In this document: in pieces, positions 8,635 through 18,343 of the stretch
Numbering within the stretch: position 1 is the stretch's first letter
Layout: every line of letters starts with the position of its first letter
DNA from: an uncultured Pseudomonadota bacterium
GTDB taxonomy: Bacteria; Pseudomonadota; Alphaproteobacteria; UBA3830
Assembly (NCBI GenBank): GCA_902796155.1
Contig: CADBNZ010000041.1
Span: 1 to 41,635, forward strand
Reading direction: 5' to 3'
Length of the DNA: 41,635 nucleotides
The notes under the pieces: model-generated
The model's input: the letters and a program-made list of their open reading frames with translations, nothing else
Database searches by the model: none
Told to the model about the DNA's origin: nothing
Made by a program: the position numbers and the translations under genes

Positions 8635-9342
8635 TTGCGTTTGGACTTTAATAAGATAATCGAAAAAACCTTGGATTTTACAAAAGAAGCGCGAAAAAGC
8701 GCGGATTTCGAACGTATGGCGTCGAAAATTCTGCCTTATCTCATGCGTTTTTCGTATTACACAACAAGGTGGAAAGTTATAGGCGAAGAAATTCCTAATT
8801 CTTATCACAAATCTGGCAAACCGTTTATCGTCTGTCTTTGGCATGATAGGCTTATGCTTGCTCCATGCGTTTGGAAATGGAAAAAACCATTGCATGTTCT
8901 TGCGTCAAGTCATAGAGACGGTCGTTTAATAGCTAAAGTTGTCGAAAGTTTTTCTATGCCTGTTGTGTATGGTTCCACGGGAAAAAAAGGCATGGCTGCA
9001 GCCAAAAATCTGATCAAACTCGTAAGAAGCGGCGAATATGTCGCAATTATTCCTGATGGTCCACGTGGGCCTCGTCATAAATTGGCCCCAGGAGTCGTTG
9101 CTATATCAAGATTATCCAATGCCGATATACTCGTTTACAGTTTCGCCGTAAAAAGATATCGCAGGTTAGATTCATGGGACAGATTTATAATTTCGTGGCC
9201 TTTTAATCGTGGAGTCATGGTTTGGGGCAAGCCAATTACGCCTCAAGAATTGAAAAATATGTCGGAAAAAGAAGCTGTTGCAATGGTAGAATCACGCATA
9301 AATGAGGCCTCCAAAGAAGCTCATAGGTTATTGGGATGTTGA
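8635..9342 (+). CDS. DUF374 lysophospholipid-acyltransferase-like protein
   Basis: A 235-aa protein beginning at TTG 8635, with GAGG at 8624-8627 inside the end of the previous gene. FIVCLWHDRLMLAPC carries the H-x4 acyltransferase-like motif of the DUF374 family, followed by ASSHRDGRLIAKVVESF, GSTGKKGMAAAKNL and IIPDGPRGPRHKLAPGVVAI, all family hallmarks. In alphaproteobacteria this family sits next to the Kdo transferase gene, as here, and is thought to acylate a lipid A/LPS precursor at the inner membrane. It overlaps waaA by 7 bases. The exact substrate is not known for the family. Confidence 0.88.
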   Translation: MRLDFNKIIEKTLDFTKEARKSADFERMASKILPYLMRFSYYTTRWKVIGEEIPNSYHKSGKPFIVCLWHDRLMLAPCVWKWKKPLHVLASSHRDGRLIAKVVESFSMPVVYGSTGKKGMAAAKNLIKLVRSGEYVAIIPDGPRGPRHKLAPGVVAISRLSNADILVYSFAVKRYRRLDSWDRFIISWPFNRGVMVWGKPITPQELKNMSEKEAVAMVESRINEASKEAHRLLGC

Positions 9343-10592
9343 TCAAATTATATCGCGTGTTATTTTCAATTTTTTCGCCTATTCTGCGCTTGTATTTTTA
9401 TGCAAGATGCTTGTATGGGAAAGATAAAAAGGAAAGCGTAAAAAATCACTTTGGAATAGCAACAGTTGAACGCCCACAAGGAAAATTGATCTGGATCCAT
9501 GCTGCAAGTATCGGCGAATCAACATCTGCTTTGACTTTTATAAATCACATAAAAAAGCAGCTTCCTGATCTGAACATTTTGATTACTACAATCACCGTTA
9601 CATCCGCTGAAATTTTGCAGCCGAAAATCGCAAAAATTCCAAATTGCTTTCATCAATTTGTGGTTGCCGATAATCCGTCGTGGATAAAAAAATTCATGGA
9701 TTATTGGAAAATGGACGCAGCTGTTTTTCTGGAGTCGGAAATATGGCCAAATACCATTTCAGAAGTACACGAACGTTCAATTCCTCTTTTTTTGCTTAAC
9801 GCAAGATTATCTCCAAGGTCATTTAAGAGATGGAGCTACTTCAAAAACACATTTGGACAGATTTTGCGAAAATTTACATGCATTCTTGCACAGTCGGATA
9901 TTGATTGCGAGCGTTACGCATCTTTTTCTCCGGAAAACACAAAGCGCATAGACAATCTAAAGCATGCAAATGCCATTTTAGCATGCAACGAGGATCTTCT
10001 TGCGACTTTCAAAAAAATATGCGCAGGAAAAATCGTTTTTACGGTCGCAAGCACCCATGAAAAAGAAGAAGATGTAATTCTTGAAGCTCATAAAAAACTG
10101 CGAAAAAAATACGATATTGTAACAATCATCATTCCTAGGCACTTAACACGAGTAAAAAGAGTCTGCGAAATTATCAAAAATCATGATTGTTCGTTTGCTT
10201 TGCGATCTGAAATTGATGAAAATTCCAAATGCGAGATATATTGTGTCGATACTTTCGGAGAAGTGGGTACTTTTTTTAGATTGGCCGACATTTGCTTTGT
10301 TGGTGCTTCACTTGTTGAGGTTGGAGGACACAATATATATGAACCCGTTGCCCTCGGAAAGCCTGTTTTATTTGGTCCGCATATGGAAAACGCCCTGGAA
10401 GTCAGCGATTTTCTCAAGGAAAAAGAAGTTGGATTTGAGGTAAATAGCAGCGATGACATTTGCGATACTTTCGAGCGATTACTGTCGGGGAATACTTTAA
10501 AAAATATCCGTGAACGAGCTCTTTCAATCACCAAAAACAATGCATTAAATCAAATAGACGAAATAATGCAGTTACAAAAAATACTGTCATGA
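9336..10592 (+). CDS. waaA: 3-deoxy-D-manno-octulosonic acid (Kdo) transferase
   Basis: A 418-aa glycosyltransferase of family GT30 that adds Kdo to the lipid A precursor, the first step of LPS core assembly, on the cytoplasmic face of the inner membrane. Evidence: N-terminal hydrophobic anchor (YRVLFSIFSPILRLYFYARCLYG), GKLIWIHAASIGESTSAL, ILITTITVTSAEIL, AVFLESEIWPNTI, PLFLLNARLSPRS, ASTHEKEEDVIL, and C-terminal ADICFVGASLVEVGGHNIYEPVALGKPVLFGPH. Length is normal. It overlaps both neighbours (acyltransferase upstream, rsmD downstream), so the four-gene block from 7413 is one transcript. Its presence shows the organism still makes LPS. Confidence 0.95.
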   Translation: MLIKLYRVLFSIFSPILRLYFYARCLYGKDKKESVKNHFGIATVERPQGKLIWIHAASIGESTSALTFINHIKKQLPDLNILITTITVTSAEILQPKIAKIPNCFHQFVVADNPSWIKKFMDYWKMDAAVFLESEIWPNTISEVHERSIPLFLLNARLSPRSFKRWSYFKNTFGQILRKFTCILAQSDIDCERYASFSPENTKRIDNLKHANAILACNEDLLATFKKICAGKIVFTVASTHEKEEDVILEAHKKLRKKYDIVTIIIPRHLTRVKRVCEIIKNHDCSFALRSEIDENSKCEIYCVDTFGEVGTFFRLADICFVGASLVEVGGHNIYEPVALGKPVLFGPHMENALEVSDFLKEKEVGFEVNSSDDICDTFERLLSGNTLKNIRERALSITKNNALNQIDEIMQLQKILS

Positions 10593-11158
10593 GCATAAGA
10601 ATCATAGCAGGCAAGTTTAAAGGCATTTGTATAGATGTACCCAACTCTGCAAGAGCGACTTTATCACGAGCCCGCCAATCGTTATTCGATATATTAGAAT
10701 CATCAAAAATCGATAGAGATATCGGTGAATTTTTCAAAGACAAAGTCGTACTGGATTGTTTTGCAGGTTCAGGAGCTGTCGGAATAGAAGCTCTATCACG
10801 GAGCGCAAAACACGCGTATTTCGTTGATATCGATACTGATGCCGCAAAAATGATAAAAGCAAACATCGCAAAAGTAAAAGCTGAAAAATTTTCTACCGTA
10901 ATTTGCTCTGATATTCTGAAAATCAAAAAAAGCGAGCAAAGTTGTGATTTTGTTTTCTTAGATCCTCCGTTTCATGCGAATATAAGCATCGAAAAAATTG
11001 TAAATTATCTTGTAAAAAATGGATGGGTAAATTCGCAAACCATCATAGCAATCGAAACTCCGACTTTATTTGATACACTGCAAGGCTTCAAAATGCTATT
11101 TGCACGAAGAATCGGCACAATTTCGTTTTCAGCGTTTAAACATGGCGAATTATCTTAA
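10589..11158 (+). CDS. rsmD: 16S rRNA (guanine966-N2)-methyltransferase
   Basis: A 189-aa SAM-dependent methyltransferase that modifies G966 of 16S rRNA. It starts with the family's IRIIAGKFKG segment and RARQSLFDIL, then the SAM-binding loop VLDCFAGSGAVGIEALSR, an acidic strand YFVDID, and the catalytic motif FLDPPF (the DPPF version of NPPY). It overlaps the 3' end of waaA by four bases (ATGA). Length is normal for the family. No terminator is obvious after the stop; the next gene starts about 95 bases on. Confidence 0.93.
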   Translation: MSIRIIAGKFKGICIDVPNSARATLSRARQSLFDILESSKIDRDIGEFFKDKVVLDCFAGSGAVGIEALSRSAKHAYFVDIDTDAAKMIKANIAKVKAEKFSTVICSDILKIKKSEQSCDFVFLDPPFHANISIEKIVNYLVKNGWVNSQTIIAIETPTLFDTLQGFKMLFARRIGTISFSAFKHGELS

Positions 11159-11254
11159 CATTAGGCAGGAAAATTAAATCAAAAATTCCATTTATAAATC
11201 TTTCTTTAGTAATTTTTTTATAAAATTCTCTTAAAAATTATTCAGGAATATACA

Positions 11255-11981
11255 ATGAAACTACAATCACTGAAAAACGCCTTGCAAAAAACATTGACGG
11301 GGGGGAATCGTCTTTTTGCGCAGAATGTTGCGCATCCGCAAGACTCATAAAGGCGGCATATTAATTGAGTTCACGTTCAGTATTCCTATTTGTATAGCGC
11401 TTTTATTTTTTGTAAATGATCACTATCGACTCTATGAATTAAATAACAAGATAAAATCATCGACATATCTCGCTGCAAGTATGATTCAACAAATTACAAA
11501 TACCAGATCAGGTAAACAAATCGGACGTAGTGATATAAAAAGAATAACATATGCAAGTTGTCTTAACTTCTTCCATACAAATTCAATGTTTTATCCTTAT
11601 CCGTTTGGAATTTGCTATGGTATAGAGCTTTCTTATATCAAGCGAGTAAGTAACGATAGCTATCAATACCAAAGAACATACTCAGGTACTTATGCTACTT
11701 CAACTTTTAAAGACATGCCAATAACAGCAATGCAAACGTTAAAAAGAACACAAGCTCAAGTAGAAGCTATCCATCCAGATTTAGTTTGTCAGAAAGATGG
11801 AGAAGAACGAGTGCTTATAGAATGTTATTATTCAAAAAATCATTTCAGCAAAAGTAAACTAGGATTTTTTTTAATAGATCCACCAACTGTAAAAAACTCT
11901 GCCGGAAGCAATTGCTTATGTCTTAGTAAGTTGATTATCACACCGAAACCTGGATTATTTCCTGTAAATTCTGTAAATTAG
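11255..11981 (+). CDS. TadE-like pseudopilin, copy 1, leader out of frame at a G7 tract
   Basis: The body (KGGILIEFTFSIPICIALLFF, then a coiled, soluble domain) matches TadE/TadG-like minor pseudopilins: a charged leader, Gly, Glu five residues into the hydrophobic helix, then a periplasmic domain. These proteins assemble with Tad-type pili at the inner membrane. The long frame can start only at TTG 11316, which has no ribosome binding site. A proper start exists at ATG 11255 (AGGA at 11244-11247), encoding MKLQSLKNALQKTLTGG before the frame is lost at seven G (11299-11305). Removing one G, or adding two, joins it to the long frame as TGGIVFLRRMLRIRK, giving 241 aa. A diverged paralogue with the same arrangement lies at 20891-21642. 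Either expression switches by G-tract slippage, or both copies are damaged. Alternative: use of the internal TTG. Confidence 0.75.
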
Positions 11982-12002
11982 CTAATTGTGTATGGGCTCA
12001 TC

Positions 12003-15000
12003 TTATACAGATTCTTTCACTTCAACTAATGTTGCGTTAACTGTCCACAAAATTGCGGTTTTAATGTTGTTTTGTCGAGTGTTAAAAGCCTCTATCACGG
12101 ATTTTTTGTATTTTTCCAATTGTTCGATGTATTTTCGTGGTATTTCTTCTTGATAAATGCCTGTTTTGAAATCGATAATCCAAATATCTCCATTAAAAAA
12201 TGCAATTTTATCGATTCGCCCCTCTTGTCCTTCTTTATCAACAAAAGTCACTTCTGATAACGAATCATTTGCGAAAATAAAATCAAATTTTTCGTCTGAT
12301 AAAATTTTGAATGCCTCTTTTTTGGCGGATTTTTTTAATGAATCTGATAAATCGAATCGATCAACAAAAGCATCAGCAAACATTTCAAAAGCATTTCCGT
12401 ATTTTGGTAGCTCGCTAAGCAAAAGATGTACACAATCTCCGTATGTCATTTGCTCTGTCTGAGCAAGTTGCTTTGTATTTTCAGTCGGCATAGCAGGCAA
12501 CTCAAGTTTTTCATAAAACCAATAAGGAATTTCGATATTGTTCTTTTCGTTTTTTAAAATAACCTCTGATTCGTCATTATTTGCGACAGAGAAATTCTCA
12601 AATCTCAAAAGTTTTTGCTCGCAAATTTCCGTTTCCTTGAATTTTTCCGCATTAATTTCTCTTTTTATGAAATCATACCAGCAGTCATTTCGCCTCTTTT
12701 CTTGATTCTGTCCCAGAACGCACACGTAATCTTCCGCACGAGTCAAGGCCACATATAATCTTCGCTTTGACTCCGCAGACTCATATTTGTCATATTCCGC
12801 GCACAAATTTTTCATTTCGTTCGGTCGAAAATCCGCAGAAAAATTCCATAATAAAATACCATCATTTGTCTTCAAAATTTTTTCATTTTTCGTTTTATAA
12901 AAATGAGTGTCAGCAAGCAAAACAAATGGCGCCTGCAATCCTTTTGACGCATGAACCGTCATCAACCTTACGCAATTTTCGCAGTTAAACGACTCTCGCT
13001 TTATCTCAATTTCATTTCCAAACAAACGAAACCATTGAAGGAAACTTTGCAAAGATGCTGTATTTTCCTTTTCGTAGTGCATTACTATATCGATAAAATC
13101 GTATAACGCCTCCAAACATTTTTCACCGAGTCGCGAGATAAATTTTGCCTTTAAACCGTTTGTAAGCGCCGATGAAAAAAATGTATATGCAGTTTCGCAT
13201 GGCGCCCGATCTAAGATTTTTTGAAGTTCATGCAGATGATGTTTTCTGCACAATTCGGAATCCTGTAAACAATATTCCCACAGGCCTCTTTCCTCACGTT
13301 CCAAACATAGGCGCATTAGTTCATCTTCCGAAATTCCGACCACAGGCGATTTCAAAACACGAGCACACAGCAAATCATCCAAATGAAAAATCGCAAATTG
13401 CGCAAAGGTAATCAAATCCTCGACAATTATTTCATCTTTTAGAAGCGTTCTATCTATACCGGAAGCTGCAATGCTATTCTTGCGCAAGGCCTTTATGATT
13501 TCTCGCATGGTATGAATATCTCGCCGCTGAAATAAAACCATAAAATCCGACGCTCTTGCTGCCCTATTCTTCGATTCCACAAAAATACGCGAATCAATAC
13601 TGCTTTTGATGAAATCCGCAATATATTTCGCCAATTTTTTTTCTGCCGTCATTGTTGAAACGGGTTCAGACTCTGTTTTTACCTCCCAAACATCCACATC
13701 TTTTCCGCTTTGTTCATCCTTGAAAAGCTCCACAATATCAACAACTCCAGTCGCTTGCGTCCTGTTCGTATAATGCTTCGTGTTCTTGAAAACATCATCA
13801 ACAAAAGAAAGAATATTTCCCGTTGTTCTGTATGATTTATTTAAATCGACATTGTGAAAACGCTGACCGCTTGCCCGCGAACGTTGCTCAAACTTCTCGT
13901 ACATTTTTTGAAAAATTTGAACATCTGCTCCCTGAAAAGAATATATCGACTGCTTCTTGTCTCCTACCACGAAAACCGTTTTTTCAGAACCATAATTCGC
14001 GAAAAATTCATCTGTTATTGTATTGATTATTTCCCATTGCTCCGGACTTGTATCCTGCGCTTCATCCACAAGCAAATGATCAATATTGTTGTCGATTTTA
14101 AACATTACCCAATCAATATTGTTTAGCAGTCCGGAAGTCATGGAGATGACGTCATCGAAATCTATGCAATGATTCTCTCGCTTTAACTCATTGTATTCAA
14201 ACAATATTTTTCCAATCACCGAAAACAGCGCAATATTTGCTTCGGCCGAAACATAACGATTTTTCTTCTCATAAAAGAGGAGAGCTTTTTGCGCAGTCTC
14301 TTGCATTTTTTCCGGCAAATTCGGATATGAATCTGATATTTTTTTGCTGCACAGCTTCGAGCGAATGCCAAAATCCTTCGTTAGAAACGCAACAATAAAA
14401 TCTCCCGAAAGTTTTTGTGCGTTTCTAAATAATATTTCGGATTTTTTGACATCTTCTTTCTCTCCGAAAGATAAAATTTCCGCAAGCTCATGAAATGTTT
14501 GCTGCGCTTTTCCGTTAAATAATCCATCAATCAAAAAAGCGTCTTTATTTTCTGAAAAAAGCAGCTCACGATTTTCTATATTAAAGAAGTCACAATATAG
14601 CGATTCAAAATTATCGAATTTCGATAGAAACTTTTGCAACTTCAAAACATTCTTGCCAAGAATTTCGTTTATATCTATTGTGAAACGCGATATAAACTCA
14701 CTGAATTTGCGATAATTTTCCTGAAAAATCACTTTTTCTATTGCTTGGTTCAGCAAACGCTTTTTCTCATACTCATCGCATAAATTCACTCCCGGCAGTA
14801 ATCCCGTTTCGATTGGAAATTTTTCTAAAATCCCGAAACAAAAACTATGTATGGTTTTTATTTGTACCCATTCCGAAGAAATTAGACTTTTTTCGTACAA
14901 CTTGCGAGCTATGTTTGCATACATCGCTCCAAATCCATAGGCCTCTAATTCATTGAGCAAATCAGAATCGGATAACGACGCAAATCGCTGCACCAAAGAA

Positions 15001-15182
15001 GACAGACGGGTCAACATTTCAGTCGCCGCCGCCTTAGTATATGTCAAACACACAATTTTCGATGGAACCGCACCATTAAGAAGCAGCGCAAGTATTCGGT
15101 CAATCAAACTTTTCGTTTTTCCCGTACCTGCCGAAGCTGAAATCCAAACAGAAGCGCCAACGTCTTTTATCTCATCAAGCAT
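12003..15182 (-). CDS. addA: Double-strand break repair helicase-nuclease AddA
   Basis: A 1059-aa UvrD/Rep-superfamily helicase with a C-terminal nuclease, of the alphaproteobacterial AddA type. Walker A is ASAGTGKT at residues 16-23, Walker B is HLLVDEAQDTSPEQW, and helicase motifs VVGDKKQSIYSFQGAD, LNKSYRTTGNIL, LMTVHASKGLQAPFV and LYVALTRAEDYV follow in order. The C terminus has the PD-(D/E)xK nuclease core EGRIDKIAFFNGDIWIIDFKTG. With AddB it resects DNA ends to load RecA. Its ATG overlaps the end of addB by 8 bases, and it is the last gene of a minus-strand block that starts with murA. Length is slightly short for the family, but all motifs are present. Confidence 0.95.
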   Translation of the reverse strand: MLDEIKDVGASVWISASAGTGKTKSLIDRILALLLNGAVPSKIVCLTYTKAAATEMLTRLSSLVQRFASLSDSDLLNELEAYGFGAMYANIARKLYEKSLISSEWVQIKTIHSFCFGILEKFPIETGLLPGVNLCDEYEKKRLLNQAIEKVIFQENYRKFSEFISRFTIDINEILGKNVLKLQKFLSKFDNFESLYCDFFNIENRELLFSENKDAFLIDGLFNGKAQQTFHELAEILSFGEKEDVKKSEILFRNAQKLSGDFIVAFLTKDFGIRSKLCSKKISDSYPNLPEKMQETAQKALLFYEKKNRYVSAEANIALFSVIGKILFEYNELKRENHCIDFDDVISMTSGLLNNIDWVMFKIDNNIDHLLVDEAQDTSPEQWEIINTITDEFFANYGSEKTVFVVGDKKQSIYSFQGADVQIFQKMYEKFEQRSRASGQRFHNVDLNKSYRTTGNILSFVDDVFKNTKHYTNRTQATGVVDIVELFKDEQSGKDVDVWEVKTESEPVSTMTAEKKLAKYIADFIKSSIDSRIFVESKNRAARASDFMVLFQRRDIHTMREIIKALRKNSIAASGIDRTLLKDEIIVEDLITFAQFAIFHLDDLLCARVLKSPVVGISEDELMRLCLEREERGLWEYCLQDSELCRKHHLHELQKILDRAPCETAYTFFSSALTNGLKAKFISRLGEKCLEALYDFIDIVMHYEKENTASLQSFLQWFRLFGNEIEIKRESFNCENCVRLMTVHASKGLQAPFVLLADTHFYKTKNEKILKTNDGILLWNFSADFRPNEMKNLCAEYDKYESAESKRRLYVALTRAEDYVCVLGQNQEKRRNDCWYDFIKREINAEKFKETEICEQKLLRFENFSVANNDESEVILKNEKNNIEIPYWFYEKLELPAMPTENTKQLAQTEQMTYGDCVHLLLSELPKYGNAFEMFADAFVDRFDLSDSLKKSAKKEAFKILSDEKFDFIFANDSLSEVTFVDKEGQEGRIDKIAFFNGDIWIIDFKTGIYQEEIPRKYIEQLEKYKKSVIEAFNTRQNNIKTAILWTVNATLVEVKESV

Positions 15183-17724
15183 CGAGCCACTCCTTTACTC
15201 TGGCCAAATGCATATAGCTGTCGTCAAATTTATATCCTACATTAACGCAATATGGCGTTCCGATAATATTATATTGGTATATGAGTTTTCTTAGGCCATC
15301 AATTGTCTTTTCCACCAATAAATTTGTAGACTCAATATCGTTTGTGATTATTACTTTTTCGCTTTCTTTTTTCAAAAACCAATATTGTATAGATGAAACT
15401 GCATTTTTCGATATTTTAAATCCATTATTCTGCGCAATCCATGCTTCAAACAATAGTTGAATCTTTTCTCCTTGTTCTACGCTTTTTTTTGTTATTTTTT
15501 CTGACGATGTTTTGTAATCTATGATTGTAATACTATTGTCGACATCATTTACATCTATTCGATCAGCCTTGCATATAATTTTGCATACATTGTTTGGGTC
15601 AATAGCCAGTAAACGTTCTCCCCATATTTCGGAAATTGAGTTTCCAAATGTGTTTTCTTTTACAAAATCCAAAATGCTATCTATTCTAAAAAACCAAAAT
15701 CCGAACGAGAGCTGATCAATTTTGAGTTCTTTCAAAGTCTCTTGAGCCGCGTGATATATATCATCTCCATAACGTTTTTTCACAAAATTATCGAGCACTG
15801 CATGAATGTAATTTCCGCGAAGATTTTTTATTTCATCAAATTCATTTAATTCTTTGAGCCTTAAAATTTTTTTTGCATAAAACGCATAGGCATTATTTTT
15901 TAATAATTCGATATCTGTTACCGAAAATTTATTCGGACGATATTTCAACTGTGGATTTGCGAAAGGAAGAGAGATTTTTGAATCATTGTGTGCTTTTTCA
16001 ATTTTATTAACACAACTTATAAGATTATAAAGAGCCGTATTTGTTTGTACCTTTTGCACTTTCAATAACTTATCCAAAAATGGATATCTGACTTGCTGAG
16101 TGCCAAGAACCCTATCTGAACGAGTAATAAGAACGTGTTTTTTGTAGGCAAGTCGTTCAAAAATGCATTGTATGAACTTATCTTTTTTCTCATTGGTCGG
16201 CATATTTAAAGCACGCATCATAGATTCGCTCATCCAGAAATTGTCCTTCTCAGATGATGTAAAAGAATCTTCATTCGCGCCTGCTATTATCACTAAGTCA
16301 GCATCAAGCAACTGCGCCTCTATGGTGCCCAACATCACAATGCCATCTGTATACCCGCGCGCATGACGCACTGAAGTTTGCAAAGCGTGCTTTTTAATGA
16401 AAATAGAGTATTCAGCAAAAGTTATCTCACCAAAAACATCAGAAAAATCAACGAATTGTTTGATAATTTCTGAAAATTGTACGACGCTTTCCGCATTAAA
16501 AATATTAATCACATCCGTAATTATATGCGACCATGTAGAGAATGTTTTTTTCGCGTTTTGCTCAAATAAATTATTGCTTTTCAGTAAGTTATAAAGATTG
16601 TAGATGTTTCTTGAGATTTTTTGATTAATTCCGGAATTTGTAGATTTCCACGCCATAAAAGCGTCAAAAAAATGAGGATATATGCTTCTCTGCGTCCTTA
16701 AAAACAGTTCCATTTCAAAGGCACATTGTGAATGCGTCATTTTTAAAATTTTCAAAACTGAACGAGATGAAAATTCATCAGTAAACGCATCAAGAATCAA
16801 AGAAATTAGCAGTCCATGATACGTTTCAGCAAATATATCTCCATAAGAATCGTCCGCTACTATATTCCAACGCATAAGCTCGCTTTTAATTCTTCTTGAT
16901 AAATTAGTATCCGGAGCTACAATCAAGACACTTTTTTGCTCGTATATCGCCTCTCTAACAGCTATCGCAATAGCTTGCGCTTCTTCAGATATATTTTGAA
17001 ATTCTGCTAACTCTATTGATGCTTTTTTTTGATTTGCCGGAAGATTCGTATAAGGTAAATCGCCGAAAATTTCTTTGTTATACGCCTGATTTTGAGAATC
17101 TTCGTTACCAGTCATGAATATTAGGCCATGTTCAGACATATAAACAGCTTTTATGAATTCTTTCGTATAAGTATCTGTATTACTTATACCTGTTGCAATT
17201 ATTTTCGCATTATTTTTTGAAATCGATTCGATATAATGTCGCAAATTTAATGTAGCAACCGACAAGATTTTGTTTATTTCGGGGTGATTTACACATTCAT
17301 AAATCATACTTACAGTATGTTCCCAGTGATTCATGAGATTTGCAGGAACCGAATACCGAATTTTTGTATAATCTACATTGTTTATTATCAGTTCTTTTAT
17401 TAATTTTGTTATACTTAATGCTAGTTCAAATACCGTATTAATCGGGATATTTTTGTTACGTTTTCGCAAGATTCCCGTTGTTATCAAAGCGATTTTTTGG
17501 CTATCGAATATTATTGTATCTGAAATAGATATAATTTTTGGAAAACACAGTGTTTTTGCGTTGTTATCTTCGGAAAAGTACTTTTTAAATTCTCTGCAAC
17601 TGCGATTATTAGGGAGAACGACCGTATACTTTGCGATCTCGATTGGATTAATATTCTGTTTAATGAATCCAACGACTCTTTTTAAAAAATTCTCACAAAG
17701 ATCGATATTATAAATCTTCCCCAT
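15175..17724 (-). CDS. addB: Double-strand break repair protein AddB
   Basis: An 849-aa protein, partner of AddA in end resection. The N-terminal half is a degenerate helicase (PNNRSCREFKKYF in place of Walker A); ARGYTDGIVMLGTIEAQLLDADLVIIAGANEDSF is the strongly conserved alphaproteobacterial AddB segment, and LVTRSDR-like ITRSDRVLGTQQVRYPFLDKL follows. A RecB-type nuclease domain closes the protein: CKADRIDVNDVDNSITIIDYKTSS (D...DYK). It overlaps rsmG by 17 bases upstream and addA by 8 downstream, so all three are coupled. Somewhat shorter than the roughly 1000 aa of free-living relatives. Confidence 0.93.
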   Translation of the reverse strand: MGKIYNIDLCENFLKRVVGFIKQNINPIEIAKYTVVLPNNRSCREFKKYFSEDNNAKTLCFPKIISISDTIIFDSQKIALITTGILRKRNKNIPINTVFELALSITKLIKELIINNVDYTKIRYSVPANLMNHWEHTVSMIYECVNHPEINKILSVATLNLRHYIESISKNNAKIIATGISNTDTYTKEFIKAVYMSEHGLIFMTGNEDSQNQAYNKEIFGDLPYTNLPANQKKASIELAEFQNISEEAQAIAIAVREAIYEQKSVLIVAPDTNLSRRIKSELMRWNIVADDSYGDIFAETYHGLLISLILDAFTDEFSSRSVLKILKMTHSQCAFEMELFLRTQRSIYPHFFDAFMAWKSTNSGINQKISRNIYNLYNLLKSNNLFEQNAKKTFSTWSHIITDVINIFNAESVVQFSEIIKQFVDFSDVFGEITFAEYSIFIKKHALQTSVRHARGYTDGIVMLGTIEAQLLDADLVIIAGANEDSFTSSEKDNFWMSESMMRALNMPTNEKKDKFIQCIFERLAYKKHVLITRSDRVLGTQQVRYPFLDKLLKVQKVQTNTALYNLISCVNKIEKAHNDSKISLPFANPQLKYRPNKFSVTDIELLKNNAYAFYAKKILRLKELNEFDEIKNLRGNYIHAVLDNFVKKRYGDDIYHAAQETLKELKIDQLSFGFWFFRIDSILDFVKENTFGNSISEIWGERLLAIDPNNVCKIICKADRIDVNDVDNSITIIDYKTSSEKITKKSVEQGEKIQLLFEAWIAQNNGFKISKNAVSSIQYWFLKKESEKVIITNDIESTNLLVEKTIDGLRKLIYQYNIIGTPYCVNVGYKFDDSYMHLARVKEWLDA

Positions 17725-18331
17725 AAGTGATTTTCTTTACTACAACATCTCTAACAACAATAATTTTTCCTGAAACGTCTGTTTCACTATCGAAAATCTC
17801 ATATTTGAAGTCGCAATATTTTTGCGCATCTGCTAGCTCTTGTTTTAATTTCTCGCCTTTTAAAAATACTCCGCAATTTGCGTGCTTTGATAATAAAAAT
17901 ATGAGATTCCTTAGAGACGCAAAACCTCTGGCGCAGATTGTATCGAAATTTTCTGATATATCTTCAATTCGCGATGTTAAAATTTTTACTTTCGTACAGG
18001 TTAATCTTGCTACTTCCTCAAGAAAAAGCATCTTTTTTGAATCAGAATCAACGCATGTCACTTGAAAAGTACTGCATATAGCCAACACCATTCCTGGAAA
18101 ACCGCCCCCAGAGCCGACATCAAGTACTGTTTTTCCTTGAATTTTATCAATTATTTGCAAAGAATCCAAAATATGGCGATTCCAAAATGCCTCTAATGTT
18201 CCACGTGAAACAATATTTAACGCACTTTGCCATTTCACAAGCAGATTTTTGTAGATTTCAAGTTTATTGAGTGTTTCACGTGAAACATTATATTTCGTAC
18301 ATATAATATTTTTTGCTTCACACTCATCCAC
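17708..18331 (-). CDS. rsmG: 16S rRNA (guanine527-N7)-methyltransferase, contains two parS sites
   Basis: A 207-aa SAM methyltransferase (GidB/RsmG) that makes m7G527 in 16S rRNA. Family motifs: LVKWQSALNIVSRGTLEAFWNRHILDSLQI, TVLDVGSGGGFPGMVLAI (SAM loop), VTCVDSDSKKMLFLEEVARL and ICARGFASL. It starts at GTG 18331, 12 bases after trxA. In many bacteria rsmG is followed by parA-parB; here addB follows instead and no parAB is in the window. However, two ParB-binding parS palindromes lie within the first 45 codons, consistent with the ancestral position near the origin. Confidence 0.95.
   Translation of the reverse strand: MDECEAKNIICTKYNVSRETLNKLEIYKNLLVKWQSALNIVSRGTLEAFWNRHILDSLQIIDKIQGKTVLDVGSGGGFPGMVLAICSTFQVTCVDSDSKKMLFLEEVARLTCTKVKILTSRIEDISENFDTICARGFASLRNLIFLLSKHANCGVFLKGEKLKQELADAQKYCDFKYEIFDSETDVSGKIIVVRDVVVKKITYGEDL
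18197..18212. promoter_or_regulatory. parS site 1 (ParB binding)
   Basis: TGTTCCACGTGAAACA matches the bacterial parS consensus TGTTTCACGTGAAACA at 15 of 16 positions; the C at position 5 is a common alphaproteobacterial variant. It lies inside rsmG, 75 bp from a second, perfect site. ParB nucleates at such sites to segregate the origin region. Confidence 0.88.
18272..18287. promoter_or_regulatory. parS site 2 (ParB binding, perfect palindrome)
   Basis: TGTTTCACGTGAAACA is an exact 16-bp match to the universal parS consensus and a perfect palindrome, inside the 5' part of rsmG. An exact 16-mer is most unlikely by chance, and pairing with the site at 18197 makes it a small parS cluster. Confidence 0.93.
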
Positions 18332-18343
18332 TTAGATTCTCTG

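Noticed and set aside
9058-9068. CACGTGGG-containing sequence in the DUF374 gene resembling parS
   Set aside because: Only the central CACGTG matches; flanks do not fit the 16-bp consensus.
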